From Gimesia sp. (lineage in GTDB: Bacteria; Planctomycetota; Planctomycetia; Planctomycetales; Planctomycetaceae), in assembly GCF_040219335.1 (NCBI RefSeq), contig NZ_JAVJSQ010000005.1, positions 1 through 64,000 on the forward strand: a stretch of DNA of 64,000 bases, read 5' to 3'. A model generated the notes under the pieces. The model made no database searches and was not told the DNA's origin. It was given only the letters and a program-made list of their open reading frames with translations. Position 1 is the first letter of the stretch. Each line of letters starts with the position of its first letter. Shown here one piece after another: positions 8,501 through 17,972 of this stretch. A program made the translations under genes and the position numbers.

Positions 8501-9079
8501 AATCTGAATATCGGAGAAGGTACCAGGATTTTTCAGACTGGGCTGCGTGATGTAGTACAGATAATTACCGGCGATGAAGCCGAGGGCGGAGGAGACGACG
8601 GTAATCAGTCCCATCAGGCCGTTGCCGCGGGAGAGTCGGTTATCTCGGAGCATTTCAGGGATACTGCCGAACTTGGCCGGACCGAACAATGCGCTCTGGC
8701 AGCCCATCAGCGCCACAATCGAAAAGAGCAGATAAATATTCCCGATCTGAATCGCCCAGATGCCGAGAATCATGATGAGGATTTCGGCTACCTTACAGGC
8801 GATGATCACCGTCCGTTTGCTGAAGCGGTCGGCGAGATAACCGGCGACGCTGGCCAGCAGCAGGTAAGGGAGCGTGAAACAGGCCAGTCCGAGGGAGAGG
8901 GCTTCTGCATCTCCGATGGCCGGTTTTCCGATGGGGATAATGAACCAGCGGAACATGTTGTCGTTCATGGCTCCCAGAAACTGGGTGGCCAGTAACGCCA
9001 GGAAGGAAGGGGAATTTAATGTTCCTTTGCGTCCACCGTGAGCGCGAGCACTGTTTTCTGCCGTGACAGTTGAATTCAT
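5552..9079 (-). CDS. LplT-like MFS / PlsC acyltransferase / acyl-ACP synthetase fusion (Aas-type)
   Basis: A 1175-residue three-part membrane protein. Residues about 20-430 are a 12-helix MFS transporter like the lysophospholipid flippase LplT (ATQFLGAMNDNMFRWF near the start is typical). Residues about 450-640 are a PlsC-type 1-acyltransferase with the HX4D motif in ANHVSWLDG (His about 472). Residues about 690-1165 are an AMP-forming acyl synthetase with the P-loop-like TVIFTSGSTGLPKG (about 810) and YGTTELSP (about 950). E. coli has LplT and the two-domain Aas as separate proteins acting together in lysophospholipid re-acylation; here both are one polypeptide that could import, activate and acylate in place at the inner membrane. 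The gene is monocistronic. Confidence 0.9.
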   Translation of the reverse strand: MNSTVTAENSARAHGGRKGTLNSPSFLALLATQFLGAMNDNMFRWFIIPIGKPAIGDAEALSLGLACFTLPYLLLASVAGYLADRFSKRTVIIACKVAEILIMILGIWAIQIGNIYLLFSIVALMGCQSALFGPAKFGSIPEMLRDNRLSRGNGLMGLITVVSSALGFIAGNYLYYITQPSLKNPGTFSDIQIAAFALIGVAALGTLVSLKIRKLPAAAPTREFPYNPAKETWHQMQLLRSSTPLLRTALGVAFFWMLASLAQMNVDTYGINELQLTQKDIGPLLGILVFGVALGSILAGIWSSGRIELGIVPLGAAGIVLTSLMLFFTGNSVGPGTENATSLHYSLSLLWLFLLGVSSGLFDIPLETFLQHRSDVETRGSVLAAANFLAFAFILVASFAFWVMQKHLELSASQIFMVLGLLTIPVGIYIFKLLPNATIRFMVWLVSCTIYKLRVKGLKNLPKKGGALLVANHVSWLDGIFLILTSTRPVRMIAYSTYVEAPWVAWLSRLYNTIPINVEDGPKALMKSIKSARNAIENGELVCIFAEGKLTRSGYLQPFQSGLMKIIKGTGAPVIPVYIDELWGSIFSFHGGKFFWKKPRRWPYPVSIRFGKPVLHPENEKHVQRVVQNLGVDAANFRKTYQMIPPRLFLRKCKSQRFQLKVSDSMGDERTGGMLLTGALVLRRLLNKFVLKPDEKMVGVLLPPSVGGCAVNASLAISGRVPINLNYTLSDSDINYCIQEAGIKTVLTSQKFLEKRPIEMDANVVLLDDLKTKVTLWDKLVSMFQAFVVPAWIIERIIGLHRVKSDDLSTVIFTSGSTGLPKGVMLSHHNIISNINSADDLLQLSQKDCILGILPFFHSFGYTISLWMPFVRKMRSCYHFNPTDARTVGKMIEKYKATLFATTPTFLRHYLKRCTKEQFASMDVVITGAEKLPQSLAREFEEKFGIFPTEGYGTTELSPVAAVNVPPSRQLDPDEVSAKPGTVGRPIPCVMAKTVNPETMEDLPDGEEGLLFIKGPNVMKGYLNNPEKTAEVIIDGWYNTGDIATIDEDGFIAITGRQTRFSKIGGEMVPHLRIEEIITGIVSEPDAEEAEVEVAVTAVPDARKGERLIVLHKHLNKSVDEILKELAQSGIPNLWLPSSDSFLEVDAIPLLGTGKLDLARIKLLACEAFPVEVAS

Positions 9080-9369
9080 TCTTGTTTGAGATCCAGGTTG
9101 TGGTACGCCGCTGTCAATTAATTTGTATGCATCAGACAGAGCCTGATGGTTCAGCTTGAGAAAGCTTATTGTAAGTAATGCAGCTTAATTACTGACATCA
9201 AACAATGGCGGAGAAAGGTTGAAAAACTCACGCAGAAAATTGCGCGAATTCAAGCAAAGGGGAATAATATTCCAAAAGGCATTATTCTGTAAAGACTTAG
9301 TGAACGGAGAGCGTTCAACGGGCTGGAAAGGGGCGATTCACTGTATACATGTTGCCCGGGTGAGGCGTC

Positions 9370-10347
9370 TCAGGGAATGAAGGTATAAGCGCCTGCGTTG
9401 TTTTCAGCGAGTTCGCGTAACAGTTTCTCGCCTTCCCGATTACCGAAGCAGATTCCGTTGACGGTCACGCGTTTGTTCAAGCCTGCGTTGTCGACCACCG
9501 TGTTGAAGGTCTTGACGTCAGCGATGTTGAACTGGCCATCGGTGAGGAAATAGATCGTGTCAGGCTGGAGTCTGAGGGCGAGCAGCAGGGCTTCGAGTGG
9601 TTCGGTTCTGCCGACACCTGGCACGCGTGCGACCCAGTTGAGATAGCGGGATTTGGCCTGCTTCGTAGCGGGCTGAAGTCGGTTGGCCGGCATGGGGATG
9701 GCCACATCGCTGAAGAAGATGACAAAGAATTCCTGCTGTTCATCCATGGAGAGAATTGCCCGGGCAAGTTCCAGCTTCACACGTCCCAGGCGGGTTTTGC
9801 CCTCACTTTCATGGGGAAAGTTCATGCTTTTGGATGAGTCGACCACATAGACTATTTTCTTGCTCTTGGGATTAATGCCAAAGAAGTTGCCGTTTCCCGT
9901 TCCATTTCCTGAACCGGATGTGGCCCCGCCGATGGCATCGGAGGTTAAGAGTGCACCAACAATGTCGGCGGCATGCTTCGTCGTAGGTGATTCTTCGAAC
10001 TGCGTGCTTTGCGGCAGAGGACCATTATATCGGGAAGAGAGGGACTCCCGGTCGGGAGCGGCAGTCCGATCCGCCATCTGAGGGAGCGGCGAATTGACGG
10101 CCGCACTGGATGATTCTTCCTGTTTGTATGTGACCGGCGTGAGATCGATGACGGTGGGGTCGACTTCCTCCCGGGTGGGCGACCAGCGGGTCTCGATCGC
10201 AGTCTGGGGAGTCGAATTCAGAGAATCCACCTCTTCAGCCACCAGCAAAGAGAGCCCTCCGATGAGAATCAGGTGCGCCAGTGTGGAGACACCAAGGCCC
10301 TGATTCCAGCGTGATTGGGTACCAGATTGTGGCTGGCTCTGGTGCAT
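9370..10347 (-). CDS. Membrane-anchored von Willebrand factor A domain protein
   Basis: A 325-residue protein. A polar N-terminus and one transmembrane helix (about 18-37, LGVSTLAHLILIGGLSLLVA) place the rest outside the cytoplasmic membrane. A Ser/Pro-rich and Gly-rich linker (about 40-160) leads to a vWA domain (about 163-325). The MIDAS metal site is intact: Asp170-x-Ser-x-Ser174 in VVDSSKSM, and the later acidic position is in FLTDGQFN. The domain is of the type found in planctomycete secretory and envelope proteins and binds a protein partner through a divalent cation; the partner is unknown. The N-terminal helix plus linker recalls TonB-like anchors, but no TonB C-terminal domain is present. 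Confidence 0.8.
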   Translation of the reverse strand: MHQSQPQSGTQSRWNQGLGVSTLAHLILIGGLSLLVAEEVDSLNSTPQTAIETRWSPTREEVDPTVIDLTPVTYKQEESSSAAVNSPLPQMADRTAAPDRESLSSRYNGPLPQSTQFEESPTTKHAADIVGALLTSDAIGGATSGSGNGTGNGNFFGINPKSKKIVYVVDSSKSMNFPHESEGKTRLGRVKLELARAILSMDEQQEFFVIFFSDVAIPMPANRLQPATKQAKSRYLNWVARVPGVGRTEPLEALLLALRLQPDTIYFLTDGQFNIADVKTFNTVVDNAGLNKRVTVNGICFGNREGEKLLRELAENNAGAYTFIP

Positions 10348-10768
10348 GAAGGTCCCGAAACCTCAATTCTCTTGGTGTGGGGCTGGAAATTGTCGAAAAG
10401 CGTCAGCTGACTGCTCATATTTTAGCGTAGGAACAGGTCGGACAACAGGAGGAATCTGAGAATGCCCCCTCTGGAATATTATCGAGCCTGTGACGCTGCG
10501 GGATTTAGCGACTTTCACTTAAAGAGGTAAAAAACGGCTGGAGATAAATGTCTGCAGCGTATAAGATTAAGTTGATCCGGGGGAGACAGGCAGCAGGGGC
10601 GTTGGAGGCAGGTGCAGGTCGGATGTTTTCCTGGATTTCATCATAAGGGACGAAGCCCGGTTCTGAGGGATCGACAAACTCTGGGTTCAGCCCGCGCAAC
10701 GCTGGAAATCTATAGTGCGACTGAGTTTCCGGCCGAGCAGGGCAGAATGTGAGCAATGGAAGGCGGAG
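10348..10768. other. Divergent intergenic region, 420 bp
   Basis: The region separates the vWA gene (minus) from the DCC gene (plus) and should hold both promoters. A minus-strand open frame of 83 codons (10505-10756) has no ribosome binding site and no recognisable family, and I do not count it as a gene. No clear repeats or hairpins were seen. Confidence 0.35.
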
Positions 10769-11170
10769 ATGGATAAGCCGGTTCTGTTTTTTGATGGTGT
10801 CTGTGGTCTGTGTAACCGGAGCGTGGATTTTGCAATGTCACGCGATCCGGAAGGGCGGCTGCTCTATTCACCTCTGCAGGGGGAAACGGCGACCGAACTG
10901 TTGAGCGAACCGGATCGGGCAAATATAGATACTGTGATTTTTCTCCCGGCTGACCGCAGTCGAGTTTATCGGCGATCTGCGGCTGCGGTGCGTGTGTTGT
11001 GGTTACTGGGTTTTCCCTGGAATGTCTGCGGATGGTTATTGTGGCTGATCCCTTTGCCACTAAGAAACGTGGGGTATCGACTGGTTGCGAAAGCACGGTA
11101 TCGTTTTTTCGGCAAACATGAAACCTGCCGGATGCCGACACCCGAAGAGCGAAGTCGATTTTTACCTTGA
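10769..11170 (+). CDS. DCC-family thiol-disulfide oxidoreductase-like protein (DUF393)
   Basis: A 133-residue protein. The family name-giving motif DGVCGLCN holds Asp9, Cys12 and Cys15 in KPVLFFDGVCGLCNRSV. Family members are predicted thioredoxin-like oxidoreductases; the substrate is unknown. Two hydrophobic segments (about 71-87 and 89-98, VLWLLGFPWNVCGWLLW) are typical of the family and need not span the membrane. An ATG is also open 54 bases upstream in the same frame, but starting at 10769 puts the motif at the usual position and gives GGAAGG (10758-10763) the right spacing. The stop lies 35 bases before the sulfatase start, so the two are probably cotranscribed. Confidence 0.82.
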   Translation: MDKPVLFFDGVCGLCNRSVDFAMSRDPEGRLLYSPLQGETATELLSEPDRANIDTVIFLPADRSRVYRRSAAAVRVLWLLGFPWNVCGWLLWLIPLPLRNVGYRLVAKARYRFFGKHETCRMPTPEERSRFLP

Positions 11171-11205
11171 AACAAATCATTACTGAGATTGGTGAAACGA
11201 AAGCA

Positions 11206-12591
<1,386 letters not shown>

Positions 12592-12685
12592 ACTGCGTTC
12601 GATCTCAAATATTTCTGAAACAGAATGCGATGATGAGGGGTAATACCACTCACAGAGTCCCCTGTCCCCATACTGGAATCGCCCG

Positions 12686-12967
12686 ATGAAGGCAGCAGTC
12701 AGCAGTTCGTCAGTCACCTCCGAGGATGAGTTGTCCCGTCCCTCGCTTCGTCAGCGGGTCGGGGCGGCGCTGATGTGCCTGATGGCATTCCTGCTGCTCT
12801 ATTTTCTGATGTCCGGTCCGCTGGTCTGGCTGGAAGGGAAGATGAAATTCAGCCCCTTCTCGCGCACTGTCAAAATCTTGTACGCACCGCTGGCCCAGGT
12901 CGTGAAATCAGACTGGGAGCCTGCTTCAACTGTGGTGAAATCTTATGTCGGATTATTCAAAAAATGA
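12686..12967 (+). CDS. Small single-pass membrane protein, unknown
   Basis: A 93-residue protein with a Ser-rich polar N-terminus (1-22), one hydrophobic segment (about 25-48, VGAALMCLMAFLLLYFLMSG) and a short basic extracytoplasmic or cytoplasmic tail. I do not recognise a family. Its 3' end overlaps the next gene by 23 bases, which points to translational coupling and a shared role. Both proteins carry N-terminal membrane segments, so they could form a complex in the cytoplasmic membrane. The start has only a weak ribosome binding site. It is real on the evidence of length, composition and the overlap arrangement, but the function is unknown. Confidence 0.6.
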   Translation: MKAAVSSSSVTSEDELSRPSLRQRVGAALMCLMAFLLLYFLMSGPLVWLEGKMKFSPFSRTVKILYAPLAQVVKSDWEPASTVVKSYVGLFKK

Positions 12968-14678
12968 GGAATCAGCAGAGCCGGAAAACGCCTCTGCTGA
13001 GAACAAGCCTGCTGACACTGAGACCGCGGTGCCGGCCGAGACAACCGAACGTCCCGCGCGTCGTTTGCGCTGGAAGTGGGGGCTGGCGGTTCTGGTGATC
13101 GGCATTGCTGCGATGGTCATCCAGTGGTTTCGCCTGGCTCCGGATCGTACTTACCAGGTCTTCTCGGTCTACGAGGGAAATCGGAATCTGGTTGTCGGGC
13201 TGTTGATCTGGTGGATGTTCGTTTCCGGCGTTGCCTGGAAGACGCGTTTCAAAGGTCTGCTCGGCGTGGTGCTGGCATTCGTGCTCTTTTTTACCGTGGT
13301 TCGCGTGGAAAGTTTTGAAGGGGACATGGTACCCCGGTTTCAGTTCCGGTTTATGCCGACTGCAGAACAGCGGGCCGTGGAGTATTTCGAACAGGCTGAC
13401 AACAGTGCCAACCAGAAGTCAGAGTCTGCTGAAACATTAGTTGCCCTCGAGGCAGACTGGCCCGGTTACCGGAACGCCTTGCGGGATGGGATTGCCCGCG
13501 ATCAGCAGATCCGTACGGACTGGGAGTCTGAGCCACCGAAGTTACTCTGGAAACATCCGGTGGGGGCTGGCTGGGGATCATTTTGTGTGGTCGGGGATCG
13601 TGTCTTCACGCAGGAGCAGCGCGGCGAGGACGAGCTGGTCGTCTGTTATGACGTATCTACCGGCAAGCAGATCTGGACCCAGAGTGAACCGGTTCGATTC
13701 TCAGAAACACTGGGAGGCGTCGGACCTCGGGCGACACCGGTGTTTGCAGAGGGGCGATTGTATACGATGGGAGGGACGGGCATCCTGAATTGTCTGGATG
13801 CAGCGACAGGCAAGCTTGTCTGGTCGCACGACCTGCTTAAGGAAGGGGATCTGAAAAACCTGACCTGGGGCATGGCCGGATCACCTTTGATTCACGATGA
13901 TCTGGTGATCGTAAATCAGGGAGTGAGTCCTGCTGCAGCTGACAAAAAAAATCAGGCTGTCATCGCCTTTGATAAATTGAGCGGCAAGAAAGTCTGGTCG
14001 AGCGGAACTCACAAGCCGAGTTACAGTTCTCCTCAGTATGCGGTTTTGAACGGGACGCCTCAGGTTTTGATTTTCAATGCCAAAGGGCTGGAGGGGGTCT
14101 CACTCGCAGATGGTCAATCGCTCTGGTTCTTTGAATGGGCCAATCATGCGGGCTGCAATGCCGCCCAGCCGATTCCACTCGACGATGATTCGGTCTTCCT
14201 GGGATCCGGTTACGGACTGGGTTCGGCCCGAATTGAAATCGCTCCCCGCAAGTCCAGTGAGAAGACCGCGAAGGTTAAAGAAGAATGGAAGAGCCTCAGC
14301 CTGAAGCTCAAGTTCAATTCCGCGGTGAAGCAGGATGGCTATGTCTACGGCTTGGATGAAGGTGTGCTGACCTGCCTGGATCTGGAAACGGGGAAGCGTC
14401 AGTGGAAGCGGGGCCGCTATGGTTACGGGCAGTTGTTGCTCGTGGATGGTTACCTGATCATCCTGGCCGAAGATGGACGTGTCGAACTGGTTGAGGCCAA
14501 TCCGGAGAAGAATGTCCAGCGGGGAAAATTCCAGGCGATCGAAGGACAGACCTGGAACAATCCGGTACTGGCACGGGGGCGACTGTTTGTTCGAAACAGT
14601 GAAGAGGCGGCATGTTATGATCTTTCACCACTGACAGAGCAGGGGGCAGCGGTCACTGCTGAGGCCTCTAATCGTTAA
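12945..14678 (+). CDS. Membrane-anchored PQQ-binding-like beta-propeller protein
   Basis: A 577-residue protein. A charged N-terminus (1-43) precedes three hydrophobic segments, about 44-62, 84-102 and 106-121 (WGLAVLVIGIAAMVIQWF; VGLLIWWMFVSGVAW; LLGVVLAFVLFF). From about residue 190 a PQQ-like propeller runs to the end; its blade signatures include CYDVSTGKQIW, CLDAATGKLVW, AFDKLSGKKVW and CLDLETGKRQW. Such propellers in planctomycetes are usually predicted to be secreted scaffolds or carbohydrate-linked proteins and mostly do not bind PQQ; no dehydrogenase residues are evident. It overlaps the small membrane protein upstream, implying coupled translation. No terminator was found after it. 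Confidence 0.85.
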   Translation: MSDYSKNEESAEPENASAENKPADTETAVPAETTERPARRLRWKWGLAVLVIGIAAMVIQWFRLAPDRTYQVFSVYEGNRNLVVGLLIWWMFVSGVAWKTRFKGLLGVVLAFVLFFTVVRVESFEGDMVPRFQFRFMPTAEQRAVEYFEQADNSANQKSESAETLVALEADWPGYRNALRDGIARDQQIRTDWESEPPKLLWKHPVGAGWGSFCVVGDRVFTQEQRGEDELVVCYDVSTGKQIWTQSEPVRFSETLGGVGPRATPVFAEGRLYTMGGTGILNCLDAATGKLVWSHDLLKEGDLKNLTWGMAGSPLIHDDLVIVNQGVSPAAADKKNQAVIAFDKLSGKKVWSSGTHKPSYSSPQYAVLNGTPQVLIFNAKGLEGVSLADGQSLWFFEWANHAGCNAAQPIPLDDDSVFLGSGYGLGSARIEIAPRKSSEKTAKVKEEWKSLSLKLKFNSAVKQDGYVYGLDEGVLTCLDLETGKRQWKRGRYGYGQLLLVDGYLIILAEDGRVELVEANPEKNVQRGKFQAIEGQTWNNPVLARGRLFVRNSEEAACYDLSPLTEQGAAVTAEASNR

Positions 14679-14910
14679 ACTGCGTAAAATCCTGAGCTTG
14701 AAAGTCCTTTCTCTCTCTTACCCGGACAGCGTTAAGATGTGCGGTTTGTACTTGACGGAGTGAAGCCCTGCCTGCACAATAGACGATAAATAAACACCCA
14801 CCTATGTGTTTAAGCTTCCTTACAACGTGCGGTTCTGAAGTTCCGTGCGTCCCGCCTCAGACAGAGACCCTGTCTGAAACAATTTGAAGAGGACGGAAGA
14901 AAGGAGACCC

Positions 14911-16647
14911 ATGTTTCGACCAAACATGCGCGTTTACGTTTCGCTTCTGATCGTTTTCTCATGCCCGACCCTGGTTCCACACCTGGTATGTGCCAATTCT
15001 GCGACCAAAGCTGATGAGCCGCTTGTCGCCAGTAAGCCGACTTTACCCGTCGTCCGTCGAATCTCGTCTCTGATTGATGAACAGATTCGGAAGGGCACCA
15101 AAGATTATGCGAAGCTCGCTTCCCCCGTTTGCAGTGATGCAGAATTTGTCCGCCGGGTGTATCTCGATCTGACAGGACGCATTCCCACGGTTACACAGAC
15201 GCGTGCGTTTCTGGATGACAGCCATCCGGACAAGCGGGCCACCCTGGTAGATCAACTACTGGAATCACCCGAGTACGCGCGGCACATTTCTCAGCGTCTG
15301 GATGTGATGCTGATGGAGCGGCTGCGGAAGAAGTACATCAACGTGACCTTGTGGGAGGAGTACCTGCGGGATGCGGTCGCGGAGAATAAACACCTGGATC
15401 AACTGGTGCGGGAAATTCTGGCCGCCGATGGTTCCGGGAAGGGACAACAGGCGGAGGCACGATTTTACCTGGCCCGCGATGGGGATGTGAATGAACTCAC
15501 GCGTGACATCAGCCGCATTTTTCTGGGAGCCGACCTGACGTGTGCCCAGTGCCACGATCACCCGGAAGTCGCGGACTGGAAACAGGATCATTATTACGGC
15601 ATCTCAGCCTTCCTGGTCCGCAGTTTTGTTTTCACGGATAAAAAGAAAAAGCAGACCGTGTTTGCCGAGAAGGCAGAGGGTGAAGTCAAATTTGAGTCGG
15701 TCTTTGAGGTTCGCGATAAAACTTCCAAGGGGCCCGAGACAACTTTACCGGTTGTGTTCAATGGTCCCAAGGTTGACGAGCCCGCTTTCAAAAAAGGGGA
15801 AGAGTATAAGGTCAAACCGGCCAAAGATGTGCGGCCGATTCCCAAGTACAGCCGACGGGCGCAACTGGGGGATGCGTTGACCTCATCACAGAATCGACGC
15901 TTCGCCCGGACGATGGCCAATCGTCTGTGGGCAATGGTGATGGGGCGGGGAATCGTGCATCCGCTGGACGCCGATCATTCCGATAATCCGCCTTCGCATC
16001 CCGAGCTGCTGGAACTGTTGACGGATGAGTTCACTGCCAGCGGATATGATCTGAAGTGGTATCTGCGGGAACTGGTGCTGAGCAAAACCTATCAGCGTTC
16101 AAGTAGCAATGAGCTGTTTGCGAGTAAGTCCGATCAGGAACTGTCTGACGCGCAGTTTGCCCATGCGATTTTGAAGCCCCTGACTCCAGAACAGTTTTCG
16201 CGTTCCGTGCTGGAAGCGACGGGACAGGCTGAAGTGTATCGGCAGAGCTTGAAGGATAAACTTTCAGAAGCAGCCTTGCGGAAGAATCTGGTTGGATACG
16301 AACGCCAGTTTGTGTCGCTGTTTGGTGGCCTGCCCGGTGAACCGGTGGAAGGTTTTGAAACAACGGCCGATCAGATCCTGTATCTGTCCAACAATGGATC
16401 AATTCAGGGTATCCTTTCGCCACGCAGTGGAAATACGGCAGATCGAGTTCTGAAGATCCCCGCGGATCAGCCGGAACAGATTGCCGAGGAACTGTATTTG
16501 AGTGTCTTGAGTCGTCGTCCCGATGCGACTGAGACTCAGGAAGTCGCCGAACTGCTGGCAGGAAAAACCGGCACGGCGCGAAATGACATGGTGATCGATC
16601 TCGTCTGGGCATTGATGATGTCTTCAGAATTCCGATTCAATCATTAA
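14911..16647 (+). CDS. DUF1549/DUF1553 domain protein, secreted
   Basis: A 578-residue protein with a Sec signal peptide (about 1-27). DUF1549 (about 45-240) begins with the typical DAEFVRRVYLDLTGRIPT and includes CAQCHDHP (Cys about 210), a c-heme-like CxxCH found in this family. DUF1553 (about 310-560) starts at RRAQLGDALTSSQNRRFART and includes NRLWAMVMGRGIVHPLDADH. ATG 14911 follows AAGGAG (14901-14906); an in-frame TTG at 14884 is less likely. It is the first gene of a three-gene operon (DUF1549/1553, DUF1501, WD40). These families are nearly confined to planctomycetes and their relatives and have no assigned biochemical role. Confidence 0.9.
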   Translation: MFRPNMRVYVSLLIVFSCPTLVPHLVCANSATKADEPLVASKPTLPVVRRISSLIDEQIRKGTKDYAKLASPVCSDAEFVRRVYLDLTGRIPTVTQTRAFLDDSHPDKRATLVDQLLESPEYARHISQRLDVMLMERLRKKYINVTLWEEYLRDAVAENKHLDQLVREILAADGSGKGQQAEARFYLARDGDVNELTRDISRIFLGADLTCAQCHDHPEVADWKQDHYYGISAFLVRSFVFTDKKKKQTVFAEKAEGEVKFESVFEVRDKTSKGPETTLPVVFNGPKVDEPAFKKGEEYKVKPAKDVRPIPKYSRRAQLGDALTSSQNRRFARTMANRLWAMVMGRGIVHPLDADHSDNPPSHPELLELLTDEFTASGYDLKWYLRELVLSKTYQRSSSNELFASKSDQELSDAQFAHAILKPLTPEQFSRSVLEATGQAEVYRQSLKDKLSEAALRKNLVGYERQFVSLFGGLPGEPVEGFETTADQILYLSNNGSIQGILSPRSGNTADRVLKIPADQPEQIAEELYLSVLSRRPDATETQEVAELLAGKTGTARNDMVIDLVWALMMSSEFRFNH

Positions 16648-16697
16648 TAGAGAAACAACGTTCGAACAAGAACATCAAAAGCAGGGGAGGAGAGACC

Positions 16698-17972
16698 ATG
16701 CGATGTAATTATGCCTGTGGATCTCACGATTCGCTCAGCCGGCGATCCTTTTTAGGAGGCACGGCCGCCGGTGCTTTGAGCATGCTGGGTTTTCAGGGAA
16801 TGACCCAGGCAACTGCAGCCAAACAACTGGCAGCGCAACAGAAGCAGGTTGTCGTGTTCTGGCTCTCCGGAGGCGTGAGTCAGCTGGAGACCTGGGATCC
16901 CAAACCGGGAACCGAGACCGGCGGTCCATTCCTGTCAATTCCGACATCGGCACCGGGCGTGCATATCAGTGAGTTGCTGCCTTACACGGCGCAACAGATG
17001 CATCATCTGGCCCTGGTGCGGGGGATCAATACGAAAGAGAACAACCACGCTAAAGGGGCCTATATTATGCAGACCGGGCGGAAGGAACAGCCCGGCTTCG
17101 CGTTCCCCTATCTGGGATCGACCTTCTCGCATCACCTGGCACCGCCGAACAGTCCACTGCCGGGCTACATCTCGGTAGGAGCGGGAGGCTCTTCGGCTGA
17201 GTCGACATTCCTGGGACCGCGACATGCGCCCCTGGTACTTTCCGGCGGACGGGCTCCCAATAACCTGGGACGTCATGATGCATTGAGTGAAGAGCGAGAC
17301 CTGCTGCGTCGCAAACTGCGGAGCCAGGTCAGTCAGCGTTTTGAACAGAAGCGCAAGACCGCACACACGGAAGTGTATAACGAGTCGTTCGATCAGGCGG
17401 CAGCGCTGATGTCACGCAGTGATATCTTTGATTTCAGCAAGTTCTCTGACAAAGACCTGGAGCGTTACGGCAAGCATGACTTTGGTCGTCACTGCCTGAT
17501 GGCGCGTCAGTTGATCGAAAAGGGTGTGACGTTTGTCAAAGTCGGGCATACCAACTACGACACACACTCGGAAAACTTCAACTTCCATATCGAGCAGCTG
17601 GGCGAGTTCGATCGACCCTTTGCCACATTTATTTCAGACCTGTACGACCGGGGCCTGCTGGAGCACACGCTGATTATCTGCATGTGCGAGTTCGGCAGAA
17701 CACCGCGAATCAACTCACGGATTGGCCGCGATCACTGGGGATCGGCCTGGTCGATTGCTCTGGGCGGTGCAGGCATTAAAGGGGGCGCGGTTTCCGGTAA
17801 GACAAATGAAACGGGAACCAAAGTCATCGACCGCGAAGTCAACGGCGGTCACCTGTTCCATACGTATTACCAGGCTGTGGGACTGGATTCGACGGAAGAG
17901 TTCTACCCCAACGGTCAACCGATTGCCAAGGCGGATCCCAAAACAGAACCGATCAAGGAGATTCTGGCGTGA
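16698..17972 (+). CDS. DUF1501 domain protein, Tat-exported
   Basis: A 424-residue protein with a twin-arginine signal (SRRSFLGGTAAGALSMLGF, residues about 14-32). The DUF1501 domain, part of the alkaline-phosphatase-like superfamily, covers most of the rest. Visible family motifs are VVVFWLSGGVSQLETWDPKP near the start, HNHAKGA-like motif in ENNHAKGAYIMQTGR, VGHTNYDTHSENF in the middle, and CEFGRTPRINSRIGRDHWGS near the C-terminus, which hold the likely metal-binding Asp and His. AGGGGAGGAG sits before the ATG. The stop overlaps the next start by 4 bases, so DUF1501 and WD40 are translationally coupled. The role is unknown. Confidence 0.9.
   Translation: MRCNYACGSHDSLSRRSFLGGTAAGALSMLGFQGMTQATAAKQLAAQQKQVVVFWLSGGVSQLETWDPKPGTETGGPFLSIPTSAPGVHISELLPYTAQQMHHLALVRGINTKENNHAKGAYIMQTGRKEQPGFAFPYLGSTFSHHLAPPNSPLPGYISVGAGGSSAESTFLGPRHAPLVLSGGRAPNNLGRHDALSEERDLLRRKLRSQVSQRFEQKRKTAHTEVYNESFDQAAALMSRSDIFDFSKFSDKDLERYGKHDFGRHCLMARQLIEKGVTFVKVGHTNYDTHSENFNFHIEQLGEFDRPFATFISDLYDRGLLEHTLIICMCEFGRTPRINSRIGRDHWGSAWSIALGGAGIKGGAVSGKTNETGTKVIDREVNGGHLFHTYYQAVGLDSTEEFYPNGQPIAKADPKTEPIKEILA

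Noticed and set aside
7661..8995. Long plus-strand frames opposite the LplT-PlsC-ligase gene
   Set aside because: They are antisense to a strongly supported gene and show acidic, Gln-rich composition without any motif.
10505..10756. 83-codon minus-strand frame between the vWA and DCC genes
   Set aside because: It has no ribosome binding site, no recognised motif, and lies in what should be a divergent promoter region.
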